A DNA stretch of 64,000 bases from JBBQVZ01 sp963695975 (GCA_963695975.1 CAVOIB010000007.1:62001-126000); one strand, 5' to 3'. Shown: positions 8,006-17,259, counted from the stretch's first letter. A program made the numbers and translations. The notes: generated from the sequence alone by a model not told the origin.

Positions 8006-10855
8006 TCAGACGCCGAGCAGATCCGGGTCGCCGCCCGCGGTCGTGCTCTGACCGTCGTCGTCCGAGGCCAACAGGATCTGCGGCGCGGCCGCCCCCCGGC
8101 GAGACTCGAGCTCCTTGAACACCTCCGTCGCGTAGTCGACGCAGAGGACCACGAGGTCGCCAGGGCGGGAGCGGTCCAAGGCGCGGCGCGCCGCCTCCAT
8201 CTCGTCAAGCACGATCTCGACGCTGCCGGCACGAGCCGTACCGCTCCCCTGCGCCTCCTGCACGCCCTCCAAGATCAGGTCGGCCGTCTGCCCGAACGGC
8301 CGTCCGCGCGCATGCCGGTCCTCGCGGATGATCACGTCGTCGAAATACTTCGCGGCGACCCGGCCCAGCTCTCGCATGTCGTCGTCGCGCCGGTCGCCCG
8401 CGGTCGCGATCACCGCGACGCGAAGGTTCGCCGTCCACGACGCCTCGCCCGGCTGTCCACCGACGGGCACGTCAGACGTCATCCGGTCGACGAAGTCGCC
8501 CACCATCTCGAGACCGGCCGCGTTGTGCGCGTAGTCGATCAGCACCTTCACCCCATCGAGGTCGAACAGGTTGAGCCGGCCGGGCGCCTGATAGACGGAG
8601 GTCGTGAACGATCGGAGCCCCTGGCGGATGTCGTGCAGGTGGGCACCCGCGGCGTGGGCCGCCGCCGCGGCGGCCATGGCGTTCTGCACCATCATCCGGG
8701 CCTTGCCCTCGAACGTCGCCGGCAGCGTGTGCACCCACGCGATCGGCATCGTGCGGCGCCCTTCCTTGATCACCATCATCTCGCCCCGCGCGCTCCGCTC
8801 GAGCACGACCGCCTTGCGACCGCGACGGATCCATCGTTCGACCAGGTCGTGCTTCTCCTGCATCGTGAACAGGATCACGTTCCCGCTGCAGTGCCGGCGC
8901 ATCTCGAGCACGAGCGGATCGTCGGCGTTCAGGACCGCGGTTCCGTTGCGCGGCACCGCTTCCACCACGACCTGCTTCACGGCGGCGAGCTGCTCGAGCG
9001 TGTCGATCTCCCGCAACCCGAGGTGGTCGCCGGTGACGTTCAGCACGACGCCCACGTCGTTGCGCTCGTAGCCTAAGCCCTCGCGGAGGATGCCGCCGCG
9101 CGCAACCTCGAACACGGCCGTGTCGACGCGCGGGTTCTGCAGGACCATCAACGCGGACTTCGGTCCCGAGGCATCGACCCGTTTCACGAGCCGTTCGTCG
9201 ATGTAGATGCCGTCGGTCGAGGTGATGCCGACCTGCCGCCCCATCCCCCGGAAGATGTGCGCGATCATCCGTGTCGTCGTCGTCTTGCCGTTCGAACCCG
9301 TGACGGCGACGATCGGGATCCGCGCAGGCGTCCCGGGCGGGAACAGCAGGTCCACGACATGCTTCGCGACGTACTGCGGCTCGCCCTCGGTGGGGTGCGT
9401 GTGCATGCGGAACCCCGGCGCCGCGTTGACCTCGACGATGGCCCCGCCTGTCTCCCGCACGGGCTGCGTGATGTCGGGGGTCAGGAAGTCGATGCCCGCC
9501 ACGTCGAGGCCGACGACCCGCGCCGCCTCCTCGGCGATCTCAACGTTGTCCTCGTGCGCGTCCCACGTGCGATCGATCGAGATGCCGCCGGTCGACATGT
9601 TGCCCGTCGCCGCGAGGAGCACCATCTCGCCCTTCGGCGGCACGTCCGTCATCGTGTACCCCTGCTTCTTCACCAAGTCCATCGCCGCCTCATCGATCCT
9701 GATGCGGGTGAGGACCTTCTCGTGCCCGATCCCCCGGCGCGGATCCTGGTTCGTCAGCTCCACCAGCGCGCTCACGTCGTGCTTGCCGTCGCCGATCACG
9801 TGGGCGGGCACCCGTTCAGCGATCGCGGCCATCCGTCCGCCGATCACCAGCACGCGGTAGTCCCTTCCGCTGACGAAGCTCTCGACCACCACGCGGCCGT
9901 TGCGCGATTCTTTGAGGGCGCGCTTGAACCCCGCGCGGACCGCCCGCTCGGTGCGAAGGTCCAACCCGACACCGCGCCCGTGGTTCCCGTCGAGCGGTTT
10001 CGTCACGACGGGGAAGCCGATCCTCTTCGCAGCGGCCACCGCCTCGTTCTCGGTCCGCATGACCTCGTTCCTGGGGACCGGGAGCCCGGCGGCGGCCAGC
10101 AGCTCGTTCGTCATCTTCTTGTCGCCCGCGATGTCGACGGCGAGCGCCGAGGTGGCTGATGTCATCGTCGCGCGGATCCGCTGCTGATACCTCCCCTGCC
10201 CGAGCTGCACGAGCGACGCCGCGTTCAACCGGATGAACGGGATGTCGCGGCTCGCGGCCTCGTCCAGGATCGCCTGGGTCGACGGTCCGAACTGGCGACG
10301 CTCCGCGAGCAGGATCAGCCGCTCCAGCTCCTGCCCGAAGTCGAACCCCGGGTCGGCCTTCACCAGATGGTTGACCAGACGGACGGCGAGCCGGCCGGCC
10401 TCGGTGCCGACGACCTCTTCGGAATACCCGTAGATCACGTGGTACTGACCTTGTGCACCGGCGCTCCGCGTCTTGCCGCGCGAGATCTGCGCCCCGGACT
10501 GTCGCTGGAGCTCGAGCGCGACGTGCTCGGCGACGTGGCCTAGCCACGTGCCGTCCTCGAGCCGTTCGCGGAACCCGCCGCGCTTGCCGAGCGAGCAGGA
10601 ATGGTCGCCCACACCGGGCAGGAGCGCGAGCAGCCGCTCGTTGAACCCGGGGATGGTGTTCGAGGGCCACTCCTCGAGCGACCCGAGGTCGACCAGCAAC
10701 CGGATGCACGGTTCGTACGACCAGTAGTTCGGGCCGCGGAACACCTGGGCTTGCACGATCGTTAGGTCGGGCTTCGCCCCTGTCTTCTTCTTCGCGGCCG
10801 GCTCTCGCTTGGCGCGCTGGCGATCGGCGCGGGTTCGGGCCGGGACCGCGCTCAC
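8006..10855 (-). CDS. cphA: Cyanophycin synthetase
   Basis: A 949-residue enzyme with the three-domain layout of CphA. It has an N-terminal domain (about 30-230, with FRGPNYWS), an ATP-grasp domain (about 235-500, with VEVNAAPGF at 474-482) that adds aspartate to the backbone, and a Mur-ligase domain with P-loop GSNGKTTT (520-527) and IDYAHNAAG that adds arginine to the side chain. The product is multi-L-arginyl-poly-L-aspartate, a cytoplasmic nitrogen and carbon store. I chose the GTG whose last three bases form part of the cphB stop (GTGA overlap); a longer upstream frame inside cphB is not convincing. The first 30 residues are Lys/Arg-rich and appear to be an extension. The dksA-like gene follows without a gap. 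Confidence 0.93.
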   Translation of the reverse strand: MSAVPARTRADRQRAKREPAAKKKTGAKPDLTIVQAQVFRGPNYWSYEPCIRLLVDLGSLEEWPSNTIPGFNERLLALLPGVGDHSCSLGKRGGFRERLEDGTWLGHVAEHVALELQRQSGAQISRGKTRSAGAQGQYHVIYGYSEEVVGTEAGRLAVRLVNHLVKADPGFDFGQELERLILLAERRQFGPSTQAILDEAASRDIPFIRLNAASLVQLGQGRYQQRIRATMTSATSALAVDIAGDKKMTNELLAAAGLPVPRNEVMRTENEAVAAAKRIGFPVVTKPLDGNHGRGVGLDLRTERAVRAGFKRALKESRNGRVVVESFVSGRDYRVLVIGGRMAAIAERVPAHVIGDGKHDVSALVELTNQDPRRGIGHEKVLTRIRIDEAAMDLVKKQGYTMTDVPPKGEMVLLAATGNMSTGGISIDRTWDAHEDNVEIAEEAARVVGLDVAGIDFLTPDITQPVRETGGAIVEVNAAPGFRMHTHPTEGEPQYVAKHVVDLLFPPGTPARIPIVAVTGSNGKTTTTRMIAHIFRGMGRQVGITSTDGIYIDERLVKRVDASGPKSALMVLQNPRVDTAVFEVARGGILREGLGYERNDVGVVLNVTGDHLGLREIDTLEQLAAVKQVVVEAVPRNGTAVLNADDPLVLEMRRHCSGNVILFTMQEKHDLVERWIRRGRKAVVLERSARGEMMVIKEGRRTMPIAWVHTLPATFEGKARMMVQNAMAAAAAAHAAGAHLHDIRQGLRSFTTSVYQAPGRLNLFDLDGVKVLIDYAHNAAGLEMVGDFVDRMTSDVPVGGQPGEASWTANLRVAVIATAGDRRDDDMRELGRVAAKYFDDVIIREDRHARGRPFGQTADLILEGVQEAQGSGTARAGSVEIVLDEMEAARRALDRSRPGDLVVLCVDYATEVFKELESRRGAAAPQILLASDDDGQSTTAGGDPDLLGV

Positions 10856-11727
10856 TCCGATGCCTCCCGCTCCTCCTCGAGAGCGCCCTCGCCGGCCATC
10901 AGCCGCCGGGTCCGCAGGTCGAACCAGTACCCGGACGGGAGGGTGTGGAGGATCGCCCCCGAGATCATCAGCGGGCGATACCCCTTGCCGTGGTAGGCGT
11001 CGGTCTTCACGTGCGAGCCGTCGACGATGGTCACCGAGCCGCGCCCGATCACCTGGATCGACTGGTCCGCGTGCACGATGGCGCACGTATCCTCGTCGAG
11101 GCCGATGCCGAGCAGCGACGGCGATCCCGCAACGATCGCGAGGAGCCGGCCGATCCGGCCGCGTTGCTCGAAGTGCTGGTCGATCACGACGCCCTGAAGG
11201 ATCCCGAGGCCCGCCGAGAGCTGCGCCATCCGGTTCTTCGGGGTCGAGCCGGAGCGTCCGAACGCCACCATGTGGGACGCCATCGCGCTCGCGCCGGCGG
11301 ATGTGCCGGCGAGCGCCGCGCCGCGGTCGTGGGCCAGGAACAGCGCATCTCCCAGCCGGGTGCCGGCCACCACCGCGGCCAGCCGCGATTGGTTGCCGCC
11401 CGTCAGGTACACCCCGGTCGCGTCCTTCAACACGGCCGCGGTCTCGGGATCGTTCGCGTCCTCGCGCTCCTCGGGACGGAGTCCGGTCACGCGGCCGATC
11501 CCCAGCCCGCGGAAGAGCTCGCCGTACATCACCGATGCCGCGTCCCCGAGCGAGGAGGCGGTGGAGATCACCACGACGTGCCCGTCGGCACCGCCCGCGA
11601 ACCGCGTGAACCGCGCCAGGATCGTCTTGTCGCGCAGCTTGTCCTCGGCGCCGCCGATCACCATCACTGGCCCGGCCGTGCCGAGCCCCGCGACCGAGGA
11701 GAGGGGGCCCTTCGATGAACGAGTCAC
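10852..11727 (-). CDS. cphB: Cyanophycinase
   Basis: A 291-residue serine peptidase of family S51 that cuts cyanophycin into beta-Asp-Arg dipeptides. The nucleophile elbow GTSAGA places the catalytic serine at residue 143, and the preceding GGNQ motif (110-113) is typical of the family. No signal peptide is present, so it is the intracellular type. It starts at a GTG without an obvious ribosome-binding site. Its stop overlaps the cphA start by 4 bp, so both genes should be translationally coupled. This places degradation and synthesis in one transcript, a common cphB-cphA arrangement. The dipeptides would still need an isoaspartyl dipeptidase, which is not in this window. Confidence 0.92.
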   Translation of the reverse strand: MTRSSKGPLSSVAGLGTAGPVMVIGGAEDKLRDKTILARFTRFAGGADGHVVVISTASSLGDAASVMYGELFRGLGIGRVTGLRPEEREDANDPETAAVLKDATGVYLTGGNQSRLAAVVAGTRLGDALFLAHDRGAALAGTSAGASAMASHMVAFGRSGSTPKNRMAQLSAGLGILQGVVIDQHFEQRGRIGRLLAIVAGSPSLLGIGLDEDTCAIVHADQSIQVIGRGSVTIVDGSHVKTDAYHGKGYRPLMISGAILHTLPSGYWFDLRTRRLMAGEGALEEEREASE

Positions 11728-11769
11728 AGCATGCAGTCTAGCCCGCGCCCCCCGCGGCTCCGACGAGCT

Positions 11770-12027
11770 TCAACCCGGGAGTGGCCGCAGCACCAATCGA
11801 TCGTGCGGCTCCTCGACGTCGATGCGCCCTGACAGATGCGCTTCGACGTGGATCGTGACGTTGCCGCGCTCCACAGTCAGATCGTTCGGTTCGGGACCGT
11901 CGGCGAGCTCGAACCGCACGTTCTGGGGTTCCCCCACGATCCGGATCCGGGCGGCGGGATCGAAGCGACGGGCGGCATCGGTGGCCTTCGCGAGCAGCTC
12001 CAACGCACGGTCGGTGATCTCGATCAC
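11770..12027 (-). CDS. Small IscA/HesB-fold protein lacking cysteines
   Basis: An 85-residue protein starting at a GTG (Val-Ile-Glu-Ile-Thr-Asp). The pattern of an N-terminal ITDRALELL helix followed by short beta strands (IRIVG, VRFEL, VTIHVEA) resembles the HesB/IscA iron-sulfur assembly fold. It contains no cysteine at all, so it cannot bind a cluster in the usual way. It is divergent from a DNA glycosylase gene with only 63 bp between starts, and ends 42 bp before cphB on the same strand. I assign the fold with moderate confidence and give no function. Confidence 0.6.
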   Translation of the reverse strand: MIEITDRALELLAKATDAARRFDPAARIRIVGEPQNVRFELADGPEPNDLTVERGNVTIHVEAHLSGRIDVEEPHDRLVLRPLPG

Positions 12028-12090
12028 GGTCCGAAGTCTACGGACACGCGGTGGCGGGCCAGGGCGACGCACCCGACGTAGCATGCGCCC

Positions 12091-13011
12091 GTGAGCACGC
12101 GGACCACCCTCAAGCTCGTCGGACCCGGAGGCGAGCCGGTCGATCTGTGGCGCACGATGAATTCGCACGGCTTCGCGGAGCTCGCGCCGACGCTGCTGGA
12201 TGAACGCGCACGCACGCTGAGCGTCACACTTCGGCCGCGAGGTGGGAAGCCGCGCCGGGTCCGGATCGGAGTCGCTCGCGGCGGCAAGGCCGCGGTCGAG
12301 ATCCTGGGCCCCGCTCTTGGGCCGCGCATCCGCACGGATCTCCTCACGGGTGTCCGGCACGTGCTCCGGATGGACCACGACCTCTCGGCGTTCTACGCGA
12401 AGGCCGCGGAGGACCCCGACCTCGCGTGGGCCACGTCGGGCGCGGGACGCATGCTCCGGAGCCCGACCGTGTTCGAAGATGTGGTGAAGACCGTCTGCAC
12501 CACGAACTGCGCCTGGAGCGCGACCGTGCGGATGGTGAACGCGCTCGTGGAACATCTGGGCGAACCCGCGGTCGGGGGCGGTGGCGTGGCGCTCACGAAC
12601 GCCTTCCCGACCGCCGCGCGGATGGCCGAGACGCCGGAGTCGTTCTACCGCGACGTCGCTCGCGCCGGGTACCGAGGCGCGTATCTGATCGGGCTCGCCC
12701 GGATGGTGGCCGAGGGCGAGCTGAACCTGGAGTCGCTCGGTCGCGCCACCCCGAAGGAACTCCCGGACGCCGAGCTGGAGGAGCAGCTCCTCGCGCTCCC
12801 CGGCGTGGGTCCCTACGCCACCGCCCACATCATGATGACGATCGGCCGCAACTCGCGGTTGATCCTCGACTCGTGGACCCGGCCTACGTACGCGCGCCTC
12901 GTCGGCAAGAAGACCGTCTCCGACCGACAGATCGAGAGCCGCTTCCGCGGCTACGGGGAGGACGCCGGATTGGCGTTCTGGCTGTTCGTTACGCGGGATT
13001 GGGTCTCCTGA
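12091..13011 (+). CDS. HhH-GPD family DNA glycosylase (AlkA/OGG-like)
   Basis: A 306-residue protein whose C-terminal two thirds match the helix-hairpin-helix GPD DNA glycosylase fold. A hairpin LPGVGPYA lies at 236-243, followed by the catalytic aspartate at 260 in LILDSW, the position used by AlkA- and OGG-type enzymes. Such enzymes remove alkylated or oxidised bases in base excision repair. The first 90 residues form a separate domain, possibly equivalent to the N-terminal beta domain of AlkA/OGG1. No Fe-S cluster cysteine set is visible, so it is not a MutY/Nth type. It starts at a GTG 64 bp from the divergent IscA-fold gene. The exact lesion specificity cannot be read from sequence. Confidence 0.8.
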   Translation: MSTRTTLKLVGPGGEPVDLWRTMNSHGFAELAPTLLDERARTLSVTLRPRGGKPRRVRIGVARGGKAAVEILGPALGPRIRTDLLTGVRHVLRMDHDLSAFYAKAAEDPDLAWATSGAGRMLRSPTVFEDVVKTVCTTNCAWSATVRMVNALVEHLGEPAVGGGGVALTNAFPTAARMAETPESFYRDVARAGYRGAYLIGLARMVAEGELNLESLGRATPKELPDAELEEQLLALPGVGPYATAHIMMTIGRNSRLILDSWTRPTYARLVGKKTVSDRQIESRFRGYGEDAGLAFWLFVTRDWVS

Positions 13012-13108
13012 CGAGGGTTGTCCAGGCCTCCACCGCAGGCCATACTGCCTGAGGGCCCGACGGGCTCCAGCCCCTGATCGGAAGGTATCGAACCGTGAGC
13101 GTGCCGTT

Positions 13109-14344
13109 ATGGCGATGCCCCGCCGCGCCAAGCGCATCTTCCGCTCCCTGCGAGCCGAGCGTCGAACGCTCAGGCAGGGCCTGGTGGCGCTCATCCTCAG
13201 CACGATCGCGGGCTTCGTCGCTGGCCTGACGCTCTCGGGCATCGGCTCCACCCTTCAGGCGCTCCCCGGCCTGCTGATCCTCATCCCCGCGGCCGTCGGC
13301 ATGCGCGGCACGATCTTCGGCGCGATCGGCGCCCGCCTTGGTACGACGAACGCCGCTGGAACGTTCGAGGTCTCGCGCCGCCGGGACGGCGTGCTGTACC
13401 AGAACACGTACGTGGCGGTCGTCACCACGCTCGGATCCGCGCTCTGGCTCGCAGTGCTCGCCAAGCTCGCCGCGGCGGCGTTCGGCACGCCAACGATCTC
13501 GGTGTGGAGCCTGGTGACGATCTCCGTCGTCGGCGGCGCACTGGGCTCGGTGTTCATCCTGGTCGTCACGGTCGGGCTGTCCGTGCTGTCGTACCGGCGC
13601 GGCTGGGACCTGGACTCCGTTTCCACGCCCATGGTGACCGCGCTCGGCGACATGGTCACCCTGCCCACGTTGTATCTAGCAACGTTCCTGGTGCACAACG
13701 GCACGGTCAACGCCGTGGTGTCGGGCACATGCGTTGTGATCGCGGTGTACGCGATCGTGCGTGCGTACACGGTTGACTCCGCTGCGGTACGGCGCATCGT
13801 GCTCGAGATGACGGCGGTGATCCTGTTGACGCCGATCCTCGACATCTTGTCCGGGGCGCTCCAAGAGAACCGGCTCAACGAGCTCACCGCCGTTCCGGTA
13901 CTGCTGATCCTCATCCCACCGTTCGTGTCGCAGGCCGGCGCGCTCGGCGGGATCTTCTCGTCGCGGATCAGCTCGAAGCTTCAGATCGGTGTCATCACGC
14001 CCCGCGGTCTCCCGGAGACGCCCGCCCTCGTCGATGGGGCGATCGTCTTCGTGTCGAGCGTCGTGGTGTTCTCGTTGATCGGTGTGATGGCAGTGGCGCT
14101 CGCCGACGTCACCGGCCGGGCGCCGGCATCACCCGCGAGCGTGATCACAGGAACCTTGATCGCCGGGTTGATCGCCACCCCGGTCACCATCGTGATCAGC
14201 TACTACCTCGCGATCGTCACGTATCGCTTCGGGCTGGACCCCGACAACCAGACCGTGCCGATCATCACGAGCGTCATGGACCTGGCGGGGGTCGCCTGTG
14301 TCCTGTTCGTTATGTCAGTATCGGGAGTGCTGCCGCATGGATGA
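13109..14344 (+). CDS. Two-domain MgtE/SLC41-like divalent cation channel
   Basis: A 411-residue membrane protein made of two homologous halves, each like the MgtE transmembrane domain. Residues about 25-200 carry LPGLLILIP and later DLDSVSTPMVTALGD. Residues about 235-405 carry VPVLLILIP and DPDNQTVPIITSVMD. The cytosolic N and CBS sensor domains of bacterial MgtE are missing, so this resembles SLC41 and archaeal tandem MgtE channels, which move Mg2+ or similar cations. Its stop overlaps the start of the PhoU/TrkA-C gene by 8 bp, which implies that those soluble domains do the sensing. It is the first gene of a three-gene operon. Confidence 0.82.
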   Translation: MAMPRRAKRIFRSLRAERRTLRQGLVALILSTIAGFVAGLTLSGIGSTLQALPGLLILIPAAVGMRGTIFGAIGARLGTTNAAGTFEVSRRRDGVLYQNTYVAVVTTLGSALWLAVLAKLAAAAFGTPTISVWSLVTISVVGGALGSVFILVVTVGLSVLSYRRGWDLDSVSTPMVTALGDMVTLPTLYLATFLVHNGTVNAVVSGTCVVIAVYAIVRAYTVDSAAVRRIVLEMTAVILLTPILDILSGALQENRLNELTAVPVLLILIPPFVSQAGALGGIFSSRISSKLQIGVITPRGLPETPALVDGAIVFVSSVVVFSLIGVMAVALADVTGRAPASPASVITGTLIAGLIATPVTIVISYYLAIVTYRFGLDPDNQTVPIITSVMDLAGVACVLFVMSVSGVLPHG

Positions 14345-15533
14345 CGAACCGAAGACCGTCAAAGAGCTGCTGGTCGAGCTGAAGGACGCCTCCGAGCTCA
14401 TGGTCGACCTTGCCTACGCGGCCGTCTTCTTCAACGAGGAGAAGCTGGCGCGGGAGGTCGGCCGGCTGGACGAGCGGATGACGCATTACCTCAGGCGGCT
14501 CCGGACCATCGCGATGCTCGCGGCCCGGAGCCCCGAGGACGCCGAGGGCATGGCGGGCGTCCTGTGGATCGCCGACGCGATCGAACGGATCGGCGATGCA
14601 GCCTCGGACATCGCGCGAGTGGTGGCGGCCCGCCTCGGCATCCCCGACGCGCTCCGCCAAGATCTCCGCCACGCGGATGAGATGACCGCACGCGTGAAGG
14701 TCCGGCCCGACGCACCTGGCGCCGGGAGGAGCCTGCGCGACCTCTCGCTCCCAACGGAGACGGGGATGTGGGTGATGGCGATCCGCAGCGGGATGGACTG
14801 GCGGTTCGACCCGGGACCGGACGACGTGGTCTCGGAGCACGACGTCCTGCTGATCCGCGGACCGGAGGAGGGCGTGAACCTCGTGCGCGAGCTCGCCGCG
14901 GCCGAGCCGCTCGCCCAGCCGCAGGACGCCGACGCGCCGGCGCTCTCCGAGCTTGACCGCGCGGTCGACATCCTCGTCGAGATGAAGGACCTGGCGGAAG
15001 CGGCGGTCGGCCTCGCATACTCGTCGCTGCTATTCAACAACCGATCGCTCGCGGCCGAGGTCGGCGCGCTCGAGGCGCGGAGCGACATCCTCCACGACGA
15101 GCTGGAGTCCTGGGTCCTGCGAGCGGCACCAGAGGCCCGCAACCCCGACGAGCTCCGCGGCCTCCTCCGCCTGGCGAGCGCGAGCGAGTACATGTGCGAC
15201 GCGGCTCGCGACATGACCTGGTACGTCGAGCACGGTGAGCCCCTTCACCCCGTCGTTCAGATGGCGCTCGAGGAGACGGAGGAGACGTTCGCGGAGACGG
15301 TCGTTGAAGACGGAGCGCAGGCCGACGGGCACTCGCTGCGGGATCTCCGCCTCGAGACCGAGACGGGCATGTTCGTGCTCGCGGTCCAGCGGGGCTCCAG
15401 GTGGACGTACCGGCCGCGGGCACGGTTCGTTCTTCACGCGGGTGACCGGCTGATCTCCGTCGGACCCGAGGAGGGCGAAGAGGAGCTCCTCGTCCTGTGC
15501 AGCTCTGACCGCCACGCTGCGGCGGAGCGCTGA
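14337..15533 (+). CDS. Duplicated PhoU/TrkA-C regulatory protein
   Basis: A 398-residue soluble protein with the domain order PhoU-like helical (about 1-105), TrkA-C/RCK_C (about 115-195), PhoU-like (about 210-310), TrkA-C (about 325-390). The two RCK_C copies share a SLRDL-x3-ETGM pattern (RSLRDL...ETGMWV and HSLRDL...ETGMFV). RCK_C domains gate K+ and Mg2+ transport by binding small ligands such as nucleotides. The ATG lies inside the channel gene and overlaps its end by 8 bp, so I placed the start there rather than at an upstream frame extension. It most likely forms the cytosolic gate of the two-domain MgtE channel, matching its pseudo-twofold symmetry (inference). Confidence 0.82.
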   Translation: MDDEPKTVKELLVELKDASELMVDLAYAAVFFNEEKLAREVGRLDERMTHYLRRLRTIAMLAARSPEDAEGMAGVLWIADAIERIGDAASDIARVVAARLGIPDALRQDLRHADEMTARVKVRPDAPGAGRSLRDLSLPTETGMWVMAIRSGMDWRFDPGPDDVVSEHDVLLIRGPEEGVNLVRELAAAEPLAQPQDADAPALSELDRAVDILVEMKDLAEAAVGLAYSSLLFNNRSLAAEVGALEARSDILHDELESWVLRAAPEARNPDELRGLLRLASASEYMCDAARDMTWYVEHGEPLHPVVQMALEETEETFAETVVEDGAQADGHSLRDLRLETETGMFVLAVQRGSRWTYRPRARFVLHAGDRLISVGPEEGEEELLVLCSSDRHAAAER

Positions 15534-16084
15534 TGGACGCCTACGTCTACCTCCGGGTGGAACCGGGGAAGGTCGGCTCCGTCCTCACCCAGCTCGCGGG
15601 CCGCCAAGGGCTCCGCCGTGCGATCACGGTCGTCGGGGACTGGGATGTGCTGGTCCAGGTGGAGGGCACGGATCTCGAGCAGATCGCCATGACGGTGTTG
15701 TCCCAGATCCACAACGTGGAGGGCGTCTCGCGCACGCTCACGGCTCCCGCCGTCCCGCCCGACCGGATCGGCATCGCCGGATGGGGAACCGTGCAGCCGC
15801 CGCCCATCATCGGCGGCGCCTGCTACGTGCACGTGCGCACCGAAGCCGGCGCGGCCGCCGGTCTGGTCGAGCGGATCTCGGAGATGCCCGACGTCGCCGG
15901 TGTCGCCGTCCTCGGAGGCGAGTGGGACCTGCTGATCTGCGTCGCTCAACCGTGGGAGGTGGCCAGCGGCGTGGTGCTCGAGCATATCCATGCGCTGCCG
16001 GGGATCCTCTCGACGAAGACGCTGGTGTCGATCGCGTACGAGGAGCCCGACGAAGACCGCGACCAGTTCAGCGCCTGGAGCTAA
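15533..16084 (+). CDS. Protein of two Lrp/AsnC-type ligand-binding (RAM) domains
   Basis: A 183-residue protein consisting of two alpha-beta RAM-like domains without the DNA-binding helix-turn-helix of Lrp regulators. Residues about 1-75 begin DAYVYLRVEPG and residues about 90-165 begin ACYVHVRTEAG. RAM domains bind small metabolites, often amino acids, and oligomerise. The ATG overlaps the preceding stop (TGATG), so it belongs to the channel operon. It could be a second sensor for the cation channel, but no direct link is known to me. Its last 4 bp overlap the end of the convergent ispH gene. Confidence 0.75.
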   Translation: MDAYVYLRVEPGKVGSVLTQLAGRQGLRRAITVVGDWDVLVQVEGTDLEQIAMTVLSQIHNVEGVSRTLTAPAVPPDRIGIAGWGTVQPPPIIGGACYVHVRTEAGAAAGLVERISEMPDVAGVAVLGGEWDLLICVAQPWEVASGVVLEHIHALPGILSTKTLVSIAYEEPDEDRDQFSAWS

Positions 16085-17040
16085 GCGCCGGCGACCGGTA
16101 CTTCACGGACGCCGGCGGGCAGCGAGAAGCGCACCCGTTCCTCGGCGAGCGTGACGATCTCCACGTCGTCGAACCCCTGAGACGCCAGCCACCTCAGCAT
16201 CCGATCCACCAACCACTCAGGCGCCGAGGCCCCCGACGTGAGGCCGACGGTCGTGGCGCCCAGCAACCAGGCCGGGTCCACGTGGCTCTCGTCGTCGACG
16301 AGGTAGCCGGGAGTGCCGCGCTCGCGAGCCACCTCGGCCAGCCGGTTCGAGTTCGACGAGTTGGTCGAGCCGATCACGAGCAGGACGTCGACCCGGGGAG
16401 CGATCTCCTTGACCGCGTCCTGCCGGTTCTGGGTCGCGTAGCAGATGTCCTCGCGCGGGGGCCCCTCGATCGCGGGGAAGCGCTCGCGCAGGATCGCGAG
16501 GATCTCGTTGGTCTCGTCCACGGACAGGGTGGTCTGGGTGAGGTAGGAAAGGTTCTCGGCATCGGGGACCTCGACGGTTCGCGCCTCCTCGGGGCTCTGG
16601 ACCAGGATCGTGCGCTCGGGCGCCTGCCCGGTGGTCCCGACGACCTCCTCGTGACCGGCGTGGCCGATCAGGATGATCGTGTCGCCGGCGGCGGCGAACC
16701 GCCGGGCCTCGACGTGCACCTTGGTGACGAGCGGACACGTGGCGTCGATCACCTCGAGGCTACGAAGCCTCGAGTTCGAGTAGACGTCGGGCGCCACGCC
16801 ATGCGCCGACAGAACGACGACCGCGCCCTCCGGGACCTCCGTCTCCTCCTCGACGAAGACCGCGCCCTTGGATTCCAGGTCGCGGACCACGTGCAAGTTA
16901 TGGACGATCTGCTTGCGGACGTACACGGGCGCACCGTGCTTGGCGAGCGCCCGCTCGACAGCGTCTACCGCGCGGTCGACACCTGCGCAGTAGCCGCGGG
17001 GTGACGCGAGGAGGACCTTGCCGCCGCTCACGTCACCCAT
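16081..17040 (-). CDS. ispH: 4-hydroxy-3-methylbut-2-enyl diphosphate reductase
   Basis: A 319-residue IspH (LytB), the last enzyme of the methylerythritol phosphate route. It reduces HMBPP to isopentenyl and dimethylallyl diphosphate with a [4Fe-4S] cluster. The three cluster cysteines are Cys18 (RGYCAGV), Cys102 (ATCPLV) and Cys200 (DICYATQNRQ). The SAHGVAP segment (78-84) and TNSSNSNRL segment (about residues 226-234) are substrate-binding parts of the family. Length is typical. It stands alone, convergent with the RAM-domain gene and divergent from the secreted lysozyme-like gene 369 bp away. Confidence 0.95.
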   Translation of the reverse strand: MGDVSGGKVLLASPRGYCAGVDRAVDAVERALAKHGAPVYVRKQIVHNLHVVRDLESKGAVFVEEETEVPEGAVVVLSAHGVAPDVYSNSRLRSLEVIDATCPLVTKVHVEARRFAAAGDTIILIGHAGHEEVVGTTGQAPERTILVQSPEEARTVEVPDAENLSYLTQTTLSVDETNEILAILRERFPAIEGPPREDICYATQNRQDAVKEIAPRVDVLLVIGSTNSSNSNRLAEVARERGTPGYLVDDESHVDPAWLLGATTVGLTSGASAPEWLVDRMLRWLASQGFDDVEIVTLAEERVRFSLPAGVREVPVAGA

Positions 17041-17259
17041 GGTAGCCGCGTGCCCGGCAACCTCGATCGCTCATCCTCATGTTGTGACCAGGGGTCATGT
17101 TCGAGTTGTCAGATCCTGAACGTCCCGTCTAGGGTTGGCCGGTCCACGACGGACGGTCGTCCGTTCCTTCCCCCCGCACCCGAGTGCGCTTCCACCTTCC
17201 CAGGGCGGTTGGCGTACGCGCGCGTGTTGGGGGTTCTGGGACGCCCGAACGGATGCGGA

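Noticed and set aside
10856..11086. A longer start for cphA reaching into cphB
   Set aside because: The extra 77 residues are Arg-rich and antisense-like in character, while the GTG at 10855 gives a normal N-terminus and a standard 4-bp overlap.
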